Source of the DNA: CATOSP01 sp965197545
GTDB lineage: Bacteria > Chloroflexota > Dehalococcoidia > Lucifugimonadales > UBA3495
Assembly (NCBI GenBank): GCA_965197545.1
Contig: CBDANJ010000008.1
Location: 868,001 to 932,000, forward strand
Length of the DNA: 64,000 nucleotides
Reading direction: 5' to 3'
The position numbers and the translations under genes were made by a program. This document shows positions 33,813 through 41,152 of this stretch, piece by piece (within the stretch, counting starts at the first letter, position 1; every line of letters starts with the position of its first letter). A model generated the notes under the pieces. It was not told where the DNA came from. It saw only the letters and a program-made list of their open reading frames with translations, and searched no databases.

Positions 33813-33926
33813 TCAAGCCTGCAGCACGGTCTTAGCGCCGTCACCAGGACTGGCGTAGACCGGCGGCAAGATGGTCGCAAGTGAAACCATAACAACGAAC
33901 AACAGCGGGACTACTAATCTACGCAT
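33813..33926 (-). CDS. Tiny secreted peptide (37 residues) with signal peptide
   Basis: A short frame with a good GAGAGGTG ribosome site four to five bases before ATG 33926. It reads MRR, then a hydrophobic run (LVVPLLFVVMVSLATILPP), then VYA-S, a clear signal-peptidase I site, leaving only about 12 residues (SPGDGAKTVLQA). TATAGT (33951-33956, minus strand) gives a possible -10 box. A hairpin follows the stop. It may be a small secreted peptide or the surviving 5' end of a truncated secreted-protein gene. No homologue is recognised. Confidence 0.5.
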   Translation of the reverse strand: MRRLVVPLLFVVMVSLATILPPVYASPGDGAKTVLQA

Positions 33927-33991
33927 TGGTCACCTCTCATGTGGCTATATACTATATTCCCTGGCCCAGCATGGCAACAGAGATGTGGTAG

Positions 33992-34368
33992 GTAACTGGT
34001 CAGACTCGATGAGGCGGATTGGTTGAATCCCGCATCGGTCATCTCTGTGATAAGCCTCTCAAGATGTCCCGTACCCCAGTCCGCAATTCCCGCGCAGGGA
34101 GACCTTTGCGTAACCTTCCGCGACTCCCGCGAAAGCGGGAATCCAGAGTGTGCCCAGATACGGAGGACGCCCTCACCCTAGCCCTCTCCCGGAGGGAGGG
34201 GGATTATTCAAAGGTGCCCGAAGGCAGGAATCCAGAAATGCCAATGATAGGGACGGTTGTTAGTTGCGAAGATTTCTGGATTCCGGGTCGAAGCCTGCCC
34301 CGCACTGGATACGGGGCCCGGAAAGACGGGCTGGGAGTAGGAAGGACGCATGAAGTCTGAACAGTTAC
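33992..34368 (+). mobile_element. ~0.4-kb non-autonomous repeat element, copy 1
   Basis: 377 bp ending in imperfect inverted repeats (GTAACTGGTCAGACTC at left; complement of GTAACTGTTCAGACTT at right). It is closely related over its whole length to 36570-36972, in the same orientation. Inside are hairpins: GAATCCAG/CTGGATTC arms and a CCCCGCACTGGATACGGGG stem. No coding frame. Confidence 0.78.
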
Positions 34369-34529
34369 GAGATATGTTGGCAGTTTTAAACCCCTTGCAC
34401 CGCCGAGCCACGGGGTCCGCCCGTAGAAAATCCCAAGTCGCGGACAGCCGTAACCACTGGTCATGTGGTTTAATAAGAACTGGCGAAGGGCCGCGTACAC
34501 AGGCCAGATGGAATAGGAGGTAGACGGCA

Positions 34530-34784
34530 ATGAGCAATTGGTTTGTATCTGGACTCATCGCGGGCACGGTGGTCGGCGGCGCGGCGGGTCTGGTCATGGC
34601 CCCCAAGCCGGGCAAGGTCACCCGGCGGTACGTGGGAATCCGAACGCGCCAGACCAATCGGTATTTGATGACTCTACGCGAAAAGAGCCGGGTCTATACT
34701 GGTCTCCTACGGGAAAAGATGGGCCGGGACGATTCCCCGTCCCGCGAGGAACACTCCGACGACCACGTGGGGGCCACCGGCTAG
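34530..34784 (+). CDS. YtxH-like small membrane-associated protein
   Basis: 84 residues. One N-terminal glycine-rich membrane helix (SGLIAGTVVGGAAGLVMAPK) followed by a basic stretch is the YtxH pattern ('G-x3-G-x2-AGLLxAPKxG'). YtxH proteins are small envelope or stress-linked proteins of poorly known function. The C-terminus is hydrophilic. AGGAGG lies upstream of ATG 34530. The gene converges on tag, whose stop is six bases away. Confidence 0.65.
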   Translation: MSNWFVSGLIAGTVVGGAAGLVMAPKPGKVTRRYVGIRTRQTNRYLMTLREKSRVYTGLLREKMGRDDSPSREEHSDDHVGATG

Positions 34785-34790
34785 CCGGTA

Positions 34791-35372
34791 TTACTGTCTG
34801 GCATCCCCCGTTGGTGGTCCAGCGATCTGGTCGAACCGGAAGCAGGACGTCAGATGGTCGTTCACCAGGCCGGTCGACTGAAGGTATGCGTAGCAAATCG
34901 TCGAGCCGACGAACTTGAAGCCGCGTTTCCGGAGGTCATTGCTGAGCCGGTCCGAGAGGCTCGTGTTGGCGGGTACCTGCTCCAGGCTGGTCCAACCGTT
35001 TACCACCGGCTTCCCGTCGACGAATTCCCAAAGGTAGGCCGAGAAGCTGCCCCGCTCTTCCTGTATCTTCAGGAACGCCTGGGCGTTGCTAACGCACGAT
35101 TCGACTTTTCGGCGGTTCCGCACGATTCCAGGGTCCAATAGAAGTTGCTCCAGCTTGTCCGGGCCGTATGTTGCGATCACGCTAGGGTCGAAGTTGTCAA
35201 AGGCGTTGCGGTAACCCTCGCGTTTACGCAGCACGGTTTCCCAACTTAAACCCGCCTGTGCCCCCTCCAGGACCAGCATCTCGAACAACTTCCGGTCGTC
35301 ATGCACCGAAACTCCCCAGTCCTGGTCGTGGTATTCGATCATGGGACCGCTCTTGGCCCAGTCACACCGCAT
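34791..35372 (-). CDS. tag: DNA-3-methyladenine glycosylase I
   Basis: Removes 3-methyladenine from alkylated DNA. 193 residues, as in E. coli Tag. The N-terminal RCDWAK carries Cys3, and His15 in EYHDQDWG plus the C-terminal NDHLTSCFRF supply the other ligands of the structural zinc. The catalytic helix region LVLEGAQAGLSWETVL carries the conserved Glu and Trp. ATG 35372 is preferred over the TTG two codons upstream. It is a single gene with no ada or alkA neighbour. Confidence 0.93.
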   Translation of the reverse strand: MRCDWAKSGPMIEYHDQDWGVSVHDDRKLFEMLVLEGAQAGLSWETVLRKREGYRNAFDNFDPSVIATYGPDKLEQLLLDPGIVRNRRKVESCVSNAQAFLKIQEERGSFSAYLWEFVDGKPVVNGWTSLEQVPANTSLSDRLSNDLRKRGFKFVGSTICYAYLQSTGLVNDHLTSCFRFDQIAGPPTGDARQ

Positions 35373-35438
35373 GATCAACCCTATCCTCCGGCGGTCTCTG
35401 CGGGGCTGGGAATGGAGCGCGGCAATTCGAGCCCCGAC

Positions 35439-36446
35439 CTACCAGTCGATCCAAGTCAGACCCGCGTATAAAACCCTGTCGCGCCCATTCAAAACGGCGT
35501 TTTGAGATTCTTCCACAATTACTTGGTAGAATCCACCCGCCTCCAATTCAATGATGGTGTTGTAGGGGGCGAGTTCCGGACTCGGGTCGAAGAACATCCA
35601 CGACTGGGTGGGCGCGTGAAATTGCCAGACGCGGATAAGGTTGTCTCCCAGAGGAGCGAGGTCCCGCGCCTGCCCCCCGGTGTCGCCGGGCGTTGCGTCT
35701 GGCGCCGGTACAATCGCTCCCTCTGCTCCGGGAACTGCTTCGCCGTCGACCCACGCGCTGACAACCGTGCCCTCGGGAACTCCGGCGCCGTTGACCGTGG
35801 CAGTACCCACGAATATTTGGGGCGGGGCCGGTTGCATTAGTGGCCTGGTCAACAGACCCGATGTGCGTATCGGAGGCAATGCCGCGCTGGCGGTGAACGC
35901 CGGAGTCACTGGTGTGACCCTGGCGAGGTTACCAGACGCGGTGAGAGCCAACCGGGTTACTCCGCCTTCCGCCCAAGACGAGGTTTCCGCCGCGGTTAGA
36001 CTGCCGATGCGAAATTCCACGGTCTTTCCGGTGAAGCTCTTCCCTTGGGGCTGCGCCACCGTGAGGACAAATACTCCGTCAAAGGATGGAAGCGGCTCCG
36101 GCGTTGGTGTGTTGGTGGGCTCCGGAGTCAGAGTCGATGTAGGCTCAGGGGTAGGCGTGTTGGTGGGTTCCGGCGTGCTGGTTGGAACTGGCGTGTTGGC
36201 TGGCGGGAGGCTCGGCGGAGGCTCCGTCGGGGCTGGAGTATCGGTTGGGACCGGAGGGTCCGTGGGTGTTGGCGTATCCGTTGGACTTGGCGGAGCCGTT
36301 GTCGGAGCTTCCGTGGCCTGGGGCGCCGCTGTGGCTGGAGGGGCAGAGGTTGGCTCGGCAGACCCCTGGCAAGCGATGAGGACCGTCCCGATCAACAATA
36401 TGAATCCTATGACCCACAGAGACCGATTGGGTAATGACTTGCGCAT
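35439..36446 (-). CDS. Secreted lipoprotein with Pro/Thr-rich stalk, unknown function
   Basis: 335 residues. The signal peptide ends in a lipobox (GTVLIACQG, Cys at about 26). Residues 28-118 are a Thr/Pro stalk built from repeats such as PTDTPTPTDPPVPTDTPAPT. The rest (about 120-335) has beta-rich segments: VEFRIGSLTAAETSSWAEGG and, near the end, LIRVWQFHAPTQSWMFFDP, which resembles modules seen in Chloroflexota surface proteins with 'W-F-p-t-q-w-fyDP'. No enzyme motif is recognised. It is probably anchored on the outside of the membrane. Confidence 0.7.
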   Translation of the reverse strand: MRKSLPNRSLWVIGFILLIGTVLIACQGSAEPTSAPPATAAPQATEAPTTAPPSPTDTPTPTDPPVPTDTPAPTEPPPSLPPANTPVPTSTPEPTNTPTPEPTSTLTPEPTNTPTPEPLPSFDGVFVLTVAQPQGKSFTGKTVEFRIGSLTAAETSSWAEGGVTRLALTASGNLARVTPVTPAFTASAALPPIRTSGLLTRPLMQPAPPQIFVGTATVNGAGVPEGTVVSAWVDGEAVPGAEGAIVPAPDATPGDTGGQARDLAPLGDNLIRVWQFHAPTQSWMFFDPSPELAPYNTIIELEAGGFYQVIVEESQNAVLNGRDRVLYAGLTWIDW

Positions 36447-36569
36447 ACTTCCAGTCCTGTATATTTCGAGACGTTAGCGAACGGGAGGGGTCTAGATGAG
36501 TAGACGTCCGCAGGCCATATACTGCGGGTATCATCCTAATTCAACCGCGACAAACATAGCAACCGCACC

Positions 36570-36972
36570 GTGACTGTTCAGACTCGATGAGGCGGATTGG
36601 CTGAATCTCACATCGGTCATCTCTGTGATGATTCTCAAACGATGTCCCGCGCCCGGAATCCGTCATTCACGCGCAGGGAGAGCTTTGCGTAACCCTCCGC
36701 GACTCCCGCGAAAGCGAGAATCCAGAGTGTGCCCAGATACGGGGGACGCCCTCACCCCCGGATCAAGTCCGGGGCAGGCTCTAACCCTCTCCCGGAGGGA
36801 GAGGGTATTATTCAAAGCTCTCCGCAGGCGGGAATCCAGAAATGCCAATGAAAGTGAACGTAGCTGGTTGCGAAGGTTTCTGGATTCCGGGTCAAAGCCT
36901 GCCCCGTACTGGATACGGGGCCCGGAATGACGGACTGGGAATAGGAAGGACACATCAAGTCTGAACAGTTAC
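36570..36972 (+). mobile_element. ~0.4-kb non-autonomous repeat element, copy 2
   Basis: 403 bp, direct copy of 33992-34368 with a 25-30-base difference around 36760-36800 (a CCCCCGGATCAAGTCCGGGG hairpin insert). Ends: GTGACTGTTCAGACTCGATG and the complement of GTAACTGTTCAGACTTGATG, 18 of 20 matching. Confidence 0.8.
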
Positions 36973-37156
36973 CCACTCACCGCCGCACATGTCATTCCAC
37001 CCAGCCTGTGGTAACATTGTCAACGTTTCGTGCGCCGCCCTCCGGCGGCTGAGGCGGTATGCGCGCAACCCGGCGGTTGCCGCCGGATTAGAACAGATTT
37101 CGCTGTATTGCCCAGGGGCATCTAGACGCCTCTGGGAGGACTGAGGAGCGGTAGTA

Positions 37157-38344
37157 ATGAAGGCGCTTGAAGGTATCCGCGTGCTCGACCTCACCAGGGC
37201 TCTGGCCGGTCCGTTTTGCACCCTGATGCTGGGCGATAACGGGGCCGACGTGATCAAAATCGAGATTCCCGGCACGGGCGACGATACCCGTCATTGGGGC
37301 CCCCCATTCATTCAAGAGGAGAGCGCCTACTTTCTTTCCATCAACCGCAACAAGCGCAGCTTGACCCTGAACCTTCGGGACCCACAGGCAAAGGAAGTTT
37401 TCCTCAAGCTGGCCAAAGACGCCGACGTTGTGGTGGAGAACTTCACGCCCGGAGTCATGGAACGGTTTGGGCTGGGCTACGACGACGTGAAGGCCGCCAA
37501 CCCTAATATCATCTACTGCTCTATCTCTGGGTTCGGACAGGCTGGCCCGTACAGTGGCCGTTCGGCTTATGACCAGATCATGCAGGGCATGGGCGGGCTG
37601 ATGAGCATTACCGGGGAGCCTGACGGCGAACCGCAGAAGGTTGGCATCGCCGTCACCGACATCGGCGCGGGGATGTGGTCGGCGTTTGCCATCATGGCCG
37701 CGATTCACCACCGCCACGAGCACGGTGAGGGGCAGTATATCGACGTCTCCATGCTGGACGCCCAGGTGGCCTGGCTCACCTACCAGGCGGCCACCTACTT
37801 CGCCAACGGGGAGCCACCCAAGCGGTTGGGCGCGGCGCATCCCACCCTTGTTCCATACCAGGCGTTCCCATGCCAGGATGGCAAGCTGCTGAATCTGGCC
37901 GTAGGATCCGAGCGGATATGGGAACGGTTCTGCGAAGCCATCGAACGTGAAGACCTCAAGGACAATCCGGACTATGCCACCAATGCCGACCGGGTCCGCA
38001 ACCGGGGAACGTTGGTGTCAATGCTCCAGGAAGTATTCAACAAGCGGCCGGTGCTGGAGTGGGTGGACTCCCTAAACGCCGCCAGCGTGCCGGCAGGCCC
38101 GATCAACGATCTGGCCGACGTTTTCTCCGATCCGCAGGTCCTCTCCAGGGACATGTACCAGGAGATTCCCCACCCGACTCTTGGCACAATCAAGCAGACC
38201 GGGTTGCCCATCAAGTTCTCACGCACCCCCGGCGGACTTGACCGGCACCCCCCGCTGTTGGGGGAACATAACGGCGAGATCCTGGGCGAGTTGGGGTACT
38301 CTGAAGAAGACATAGCAGGGATGCTGGATAAGTCTGTTATCTGA
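37157..38344 (+). CDS. CaiB/BaiF family (type III) CoA-transferase
   Basis: Moves CoA between carboxylic acids through an aspartyl intermediate. 395 residues, normal length. The N-terminus LEGIRVLDLTRALAGPFCTL with MLGDNGADVIKIE is the family signature; Asp168 in VGIAVTDIGAG aligns with the catalytic Asp of formyl-CoA transferase; the C-terminus has GLPIKFSRTPGGLDRHPPLLGEHN. GGAGGACTGAGGAG lies before ATG 37157. An SDR-like gene follows 99 bases on. The specific acid is not known; SAR202-type genomes carry many such enzymes. Confidence 0.9.
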   Translation: MKALEGIRVLDLTRALAGPFCTLMLGDNGADVIKIEIPGTGDDTRHWGPPFIQEESAYFLSINRNKRSLTLNLRDPQAKEVFLKLAKDADVVVENFTPGVMERFGLGYDDVKAANPNIIYCSISGFGQAGPYSGRSAYDQIMQGMGGLMSITGEPDGEPQKVGIAVTDIGAGMWSAFAIMAAIHHRHEHGEGQYIDVSMLDAQVAWLTYQAATYFANGEPPKRLGAAHPTLVPYQAFPCQDGKLLNLAVGSERIWERFCEAIEREDLKDNPDYATNADRVRNRGTLVSMLQEVFNKRPVLEWVDSLNAASVPAGPINDLADVFSDPQVLSRDMYQEIPHPTLGTIKQTGLPIKFSRTPGGLDRHPPLLGEHNGEILGELGYSEEDIAGMLDKSVI

Positions 38345-38443
38345 CCGGGACTGTATATCGTTCTGCGCCGGTATTAGGACCAGGATCAAGGGACCCGAAA
38401 CAGAGTACGGGTGCAGGCTCGCAAAAGGGGAGTGCTGGGGACA

Positions 38444-39238
38444 ATGGATTTGGGTCTGAGGGACCGGGTGGCTATAGTCGGCGGGTCCACCAGGGGGGTG
38501 GGCCGCGCCATCGCGACAGCTCTTGTGCGCGAGGGCGCAAGCGTTACCATTTGCGGCAGAAATGAACACGACCTGCGCCATACCGAGATCGAGTTAGCCC
38601 GCATCGCCTCGCAGCACCACGTTTTGGCTATACCCGCAGACCTTTCCGAGCCCAGGGCGGCAAGGCGGGTGGTGCGCGACACCGTCAACCGTTTCGGCCA
38701 GGTCGGGATACTGGTGGGACACGTCTGGTACGGCTCATCGGAGCGCCCTTCAGAGCTCAGCGACGAGACGATGCGCGAGTCCTTCGAGCAGAATTACATG
38801 AGCGCGGTCCGCCTCAGCCGTGAAGTCGTCCCCTACATGAAGCAGCAGCGATGGGGAAGGATCATCCACTGGCTGCCCACTGACGTAAAGCAACCTGCCG
38901 AAGACGCCGCCCTTTCCGCCTCCAGCCAGGTGGGGTTGATGGTCTACCTGAAGGCGCTGTCATCGGAGCTTGCGCGGTTCAACATCACGGTCAACAACGT
39001 GGTTTCCGGGCCCATCGAAACCGGATGGTTCGCCTCATCGGTGGAGGCTGAGTCCGAGCAGCAGAGCCGAAGCCCCGACGACGTACTCAAGGAAAAGGTC
39101 GACGGCATTCCAATGGGCCGCCTGGGCCGTCCCGAAGAAATCGGGGACTTGGTGACCTTCTTGGCTTCCGACCGCGCCGGATACATGACCGGGGCCAACG
39201 TGGTAATCGACGGTGGGATGCTCCGCACGTTGAATTAG
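38444..39238 (+). CDS. SDR-family protein lacking the usual catalytic residues
   Basis: 264 residues from ATG 38444 (a GTG 33 bases upstream is also possible). The Rossmann motif VGGSTRGVGRAIATAL and the C-terminal GRLGRPEEIGDLVTFLASDR, with YMTGANVVIDGG, are typical of FabG-like short-chain dehydrogenases. The active-site YxxxK is not there: where relatives have YSASK, this protein has LSASS, and the catalytic Ser strand reads IIHWLPTD. It should bind a nucleotide but may not work as a normal oxidoreductase. It follows a CoA-transferase gene on the same strand. Confidence 0.8.
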   Translation: MDLGLRDRVAIVGGSTRGVGRAIATALVREGASVTICGRNEHDLRHTEIELARIASQHHVLAIPADLSEPRAARRVVRDTVNRFGQVGILVGHVWYGSSERPSELSDETMRESFEQNYMSAVRLSREVVPYMKQQRWGRIIHWLPTDVKQPAEDAALSASSQVGLMVYLKALSSELARFNITVNNVVSGPIETGWFASSVEAESEQQSRSPDDVLKEKVDGIPMGRLGRPEEIGDLVTFLASDRAGYMTGANVVIDGGMLRTLN

Positions 39239-39402
39239 TCTGTCTTTACCCTGCCCTCTGTCCCCGGAGAAAGGGGCGATGCCCTTCGATTACGCCGGTC
39301 TCCTGTCCTAACGCCCCTCCCTCGGTTGCCCGCCCCCTGGATTGCCGATAGAATGGCCGCAATCACAGCGAGACCCTGACCCGATACTGTCTGGGGGTAA
39401 TT

Positions 39403-40566
39403 ATGCAATTTTCACTGGCCTACGAGATGCAGCGGCCAACGTTGGACGACCATGCGGTCATCGAGGAGACCATCGAGCAGTGTATTCTGGCCGATGAAAT
39501 GGGCTTCGACGCGGTCTGGTTTGTGGAACATCATTTCCTCACGACCTTTTCCTCATCTCCTTGCCCCGAGGTCATCTTCGGTGCGCTAAGCCGGTTGACC
39601 AAGCGCATCAGGCTCGGCTTCGGCGTCGTCATCCTTCCTTATCACCACCCGATTCGGGTCGCCGAACGTGTGGCGATGGTCGACCACCTGTCCCACGGGA
39701 GAGTTGACTTCGGCACGGGCCGCTCCGCACCCTACGAGCAGACAGGTATGGGCATCGACCCCAGGAACACACGGGAGATGTGGGACGAGTCCCTTACGAT
39801 GATCCCCAAGATATGGGAGTCCGACACCTTTGAATGGGAGGGGCAGTTCTGGAACGTGCCGCCCCGGCAGGTCCTTCCCAAGCCCTTCCAAAAGCCCCAC
39901 CCTCCCATTTGGGTTGCGGCCCTCCAGCCGGCAACCTACGAATTGGCGGCCCAGAAGGGCATTGGCGTCATGGCTCTGGGAGTAAACGCTCCCGCCGTTC
40001 TGGAACCGCACATCAAGGCTTATAGGGAAGCCATCAAGGACGCGGAACCCGTTGGAAACTTCGTCAACAACCGCTGGCTTAGCTCCTGCTTCGGCCTTTG
40101 CGGGGAGGACAGCGCCAAGACCAAAGAGCTATGCGCCCAGTCGTTGAAGACCTTCTTCGGGCCGGGCCGCCCCTACGTGCAGGACCAGAAAGACGTCTAC
40201 TCGAAGTTGCTGGACCAGTGGGGCGGCGTACCGGACCACCTGGCCCAGAACTTCTCCCGCTACGTGGACGTCACGGCAGACTCAGGGACCAACGGCTCGG
40301 TTGACCTCTCCGGCGGCACGGCCCTCGCCCAGAAGATTTGGGAAGAATTCGACGCCGACACTCTGGCGCAGCGCGGCGTGATCGTAGCCGGTGACCCCGA
40401 TAGCTGCATCGAGGCGGTCAAGCTCCACGAGGCTACCGGCGTGGACCAGCTACAGTTTTTGATGGCCACGGAGACCGTCGGCCATGAAGACGTCATGAAG
40501 TCCATCGAGATGTTCGGCAAGCATGTGATACCGGCCTTCAAGAGCGCCAAGAACACTACCGGTTAG
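39403..40566 (+). CDS. LLM-class flavin-dependent oxidoreductase (luciferase-like)
   Basis: A 387-residue TIM-barrel flavoprotein of the bacterial luciferase family. Marks: ADEMGFDAVWFVEHHF near residue 33, a VVILPYHHPIRVAERVAMVD segment near 85, SHGRVDFGTGRSAPYEQTGM near 105, and the C-terminal VAGDPDSCIEAVKLHEATGV then DQLQF. FMNH2 or F420 is the usual cofactor; such monooxygenases attack recalcitrant organic compounds and are strongly expanded in SAR202. It is a single gene; no partner flavin reductase is seen. Confidence 0.88.
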   Translation: MQFSLAYEMQRPTLDDHAVIEETIEQCILADEMGFDAVWFVEHHFLTTFSSSPCPEVIFGALSRLTKRIRLGFGVVILPYHHPIRVAERVAMVDHLSHGRVDFGTGRSAPYEQTGMGIDPRNTREMWDESLTMIPKIWESDTFEWEGQFWNVPPRQVLPKPFQKPHPPIWVAALQPATYELAAQKGIGVMALGVNAPAVLEPHIKAYREAIKDAEPVGNFVNNRWLSSCFGLCGEDSAKTKELCAQSLKTFFGPGRPYVQDQKDVYSKLLDQWGGVPDHLAQNFSRYVDVTADSGTNGSVDLSGGTALAQKIWEEFDADTLAQRGVIVAGDPDSCIEAVKLHEATGVDQLQFLMATETVGHEDVMKSIEMFGKHVIPAFKSAKNTTG

Positions 40567-40646
40567 ACCCGCTCCGGCGCCTGCCGGTGTAGGGAGGCCA
40601 TTTGAGTCGGGCGAAGGCATGCTTGAAGAATCGAGCAGGCCTTCTG

Positions 40647-40997
40647 CTATATCAGAGGCTCTAGTCTGTCCAGAAACCTTTCCATGGCGCGAAGACCCGC
40701 CACAACTGAAGATGAGGGATACCAGTCTTCATAGAAGTTGGTGTGCATGCCGCTGGCGAGCTGAAACAGCACGATCAATTCCTGGTCGGCAGACTCCTGT
40801 GCCAAACGGTCGACCGCTTGAAATAGCAAGGCGTGACTGTGATGGTCCCAGCCTCTACGCTCGGCCAACGCTTTCACCATCTGCGCCGCCGCCCCCCAGC
40901 CCTTCTCGGAAGCCTGCCTGGTGTCTCCGGCGGCGAGTTCCCTCGTAGCCTGACCAAGCAATTCTCTACTCGCTATACGATATCTTGCAATCTGCAT
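40647..40997 (-). CDS. PaREP1/HEPN-like small protein
   Basis: A 116-residue helical protein. ATG 40997 has GGCGG just upstream; a further in-frame ATG at 41033 has no ribosome site. The pattern 'AAGDTRQASEKGWGAAAQMV', then 'HALLFQAVDRLAQE' and 'ASGMHTNFYEDW' matches the PaREP1/HEPN group, where an 'A-EK-W-AA' helix and a 'LH-NFYE' helix are hallmarks. HEPN relatives are often toxins or RNases with a nucleotidyltransferase partner; no partner is adjacent here and the Rx4-6H motif is not clear, so the role is unknown. Confidence 0.65.
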   Translation of the reverse strand: MQIARYRIASRELLGQATRELAAGDTRQASEKGWGAAAQMVKALAERRGWDHHSHALLFQAVDRLAQESADQELIVLFQLASGMHTNFYEDWYPSSSVVAGLRAMERFLDRLEPLI

Positions 40998-41102
40998 CAC
41001 GCCGCCTATCGGTAGTGTACAACCAACGTACATTGGACTTTCGTATATTGTCTACATCTCGGCCCTATATTCCAAGGATACAGCCGGGACGAGATTTCCC
41101 AT

Positions 41103-41112
41103 GTGGTATGAT
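41103..41112 (+). promoter_or_regulatory. Possible extended -10 promoter of the penicillin acylase-like gene
   Basis: TGTGGTATGAT includes a TG-n-TATGAT extended -10 box about 40 bases before ATG 41153, in the divergent gap with the HEPN-like gene. Confidence 0.35.
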
Positions 41113-41152
41113 TCTCCCAATCTGATAGGTACCCGAGGAGCCGAGACAGACC

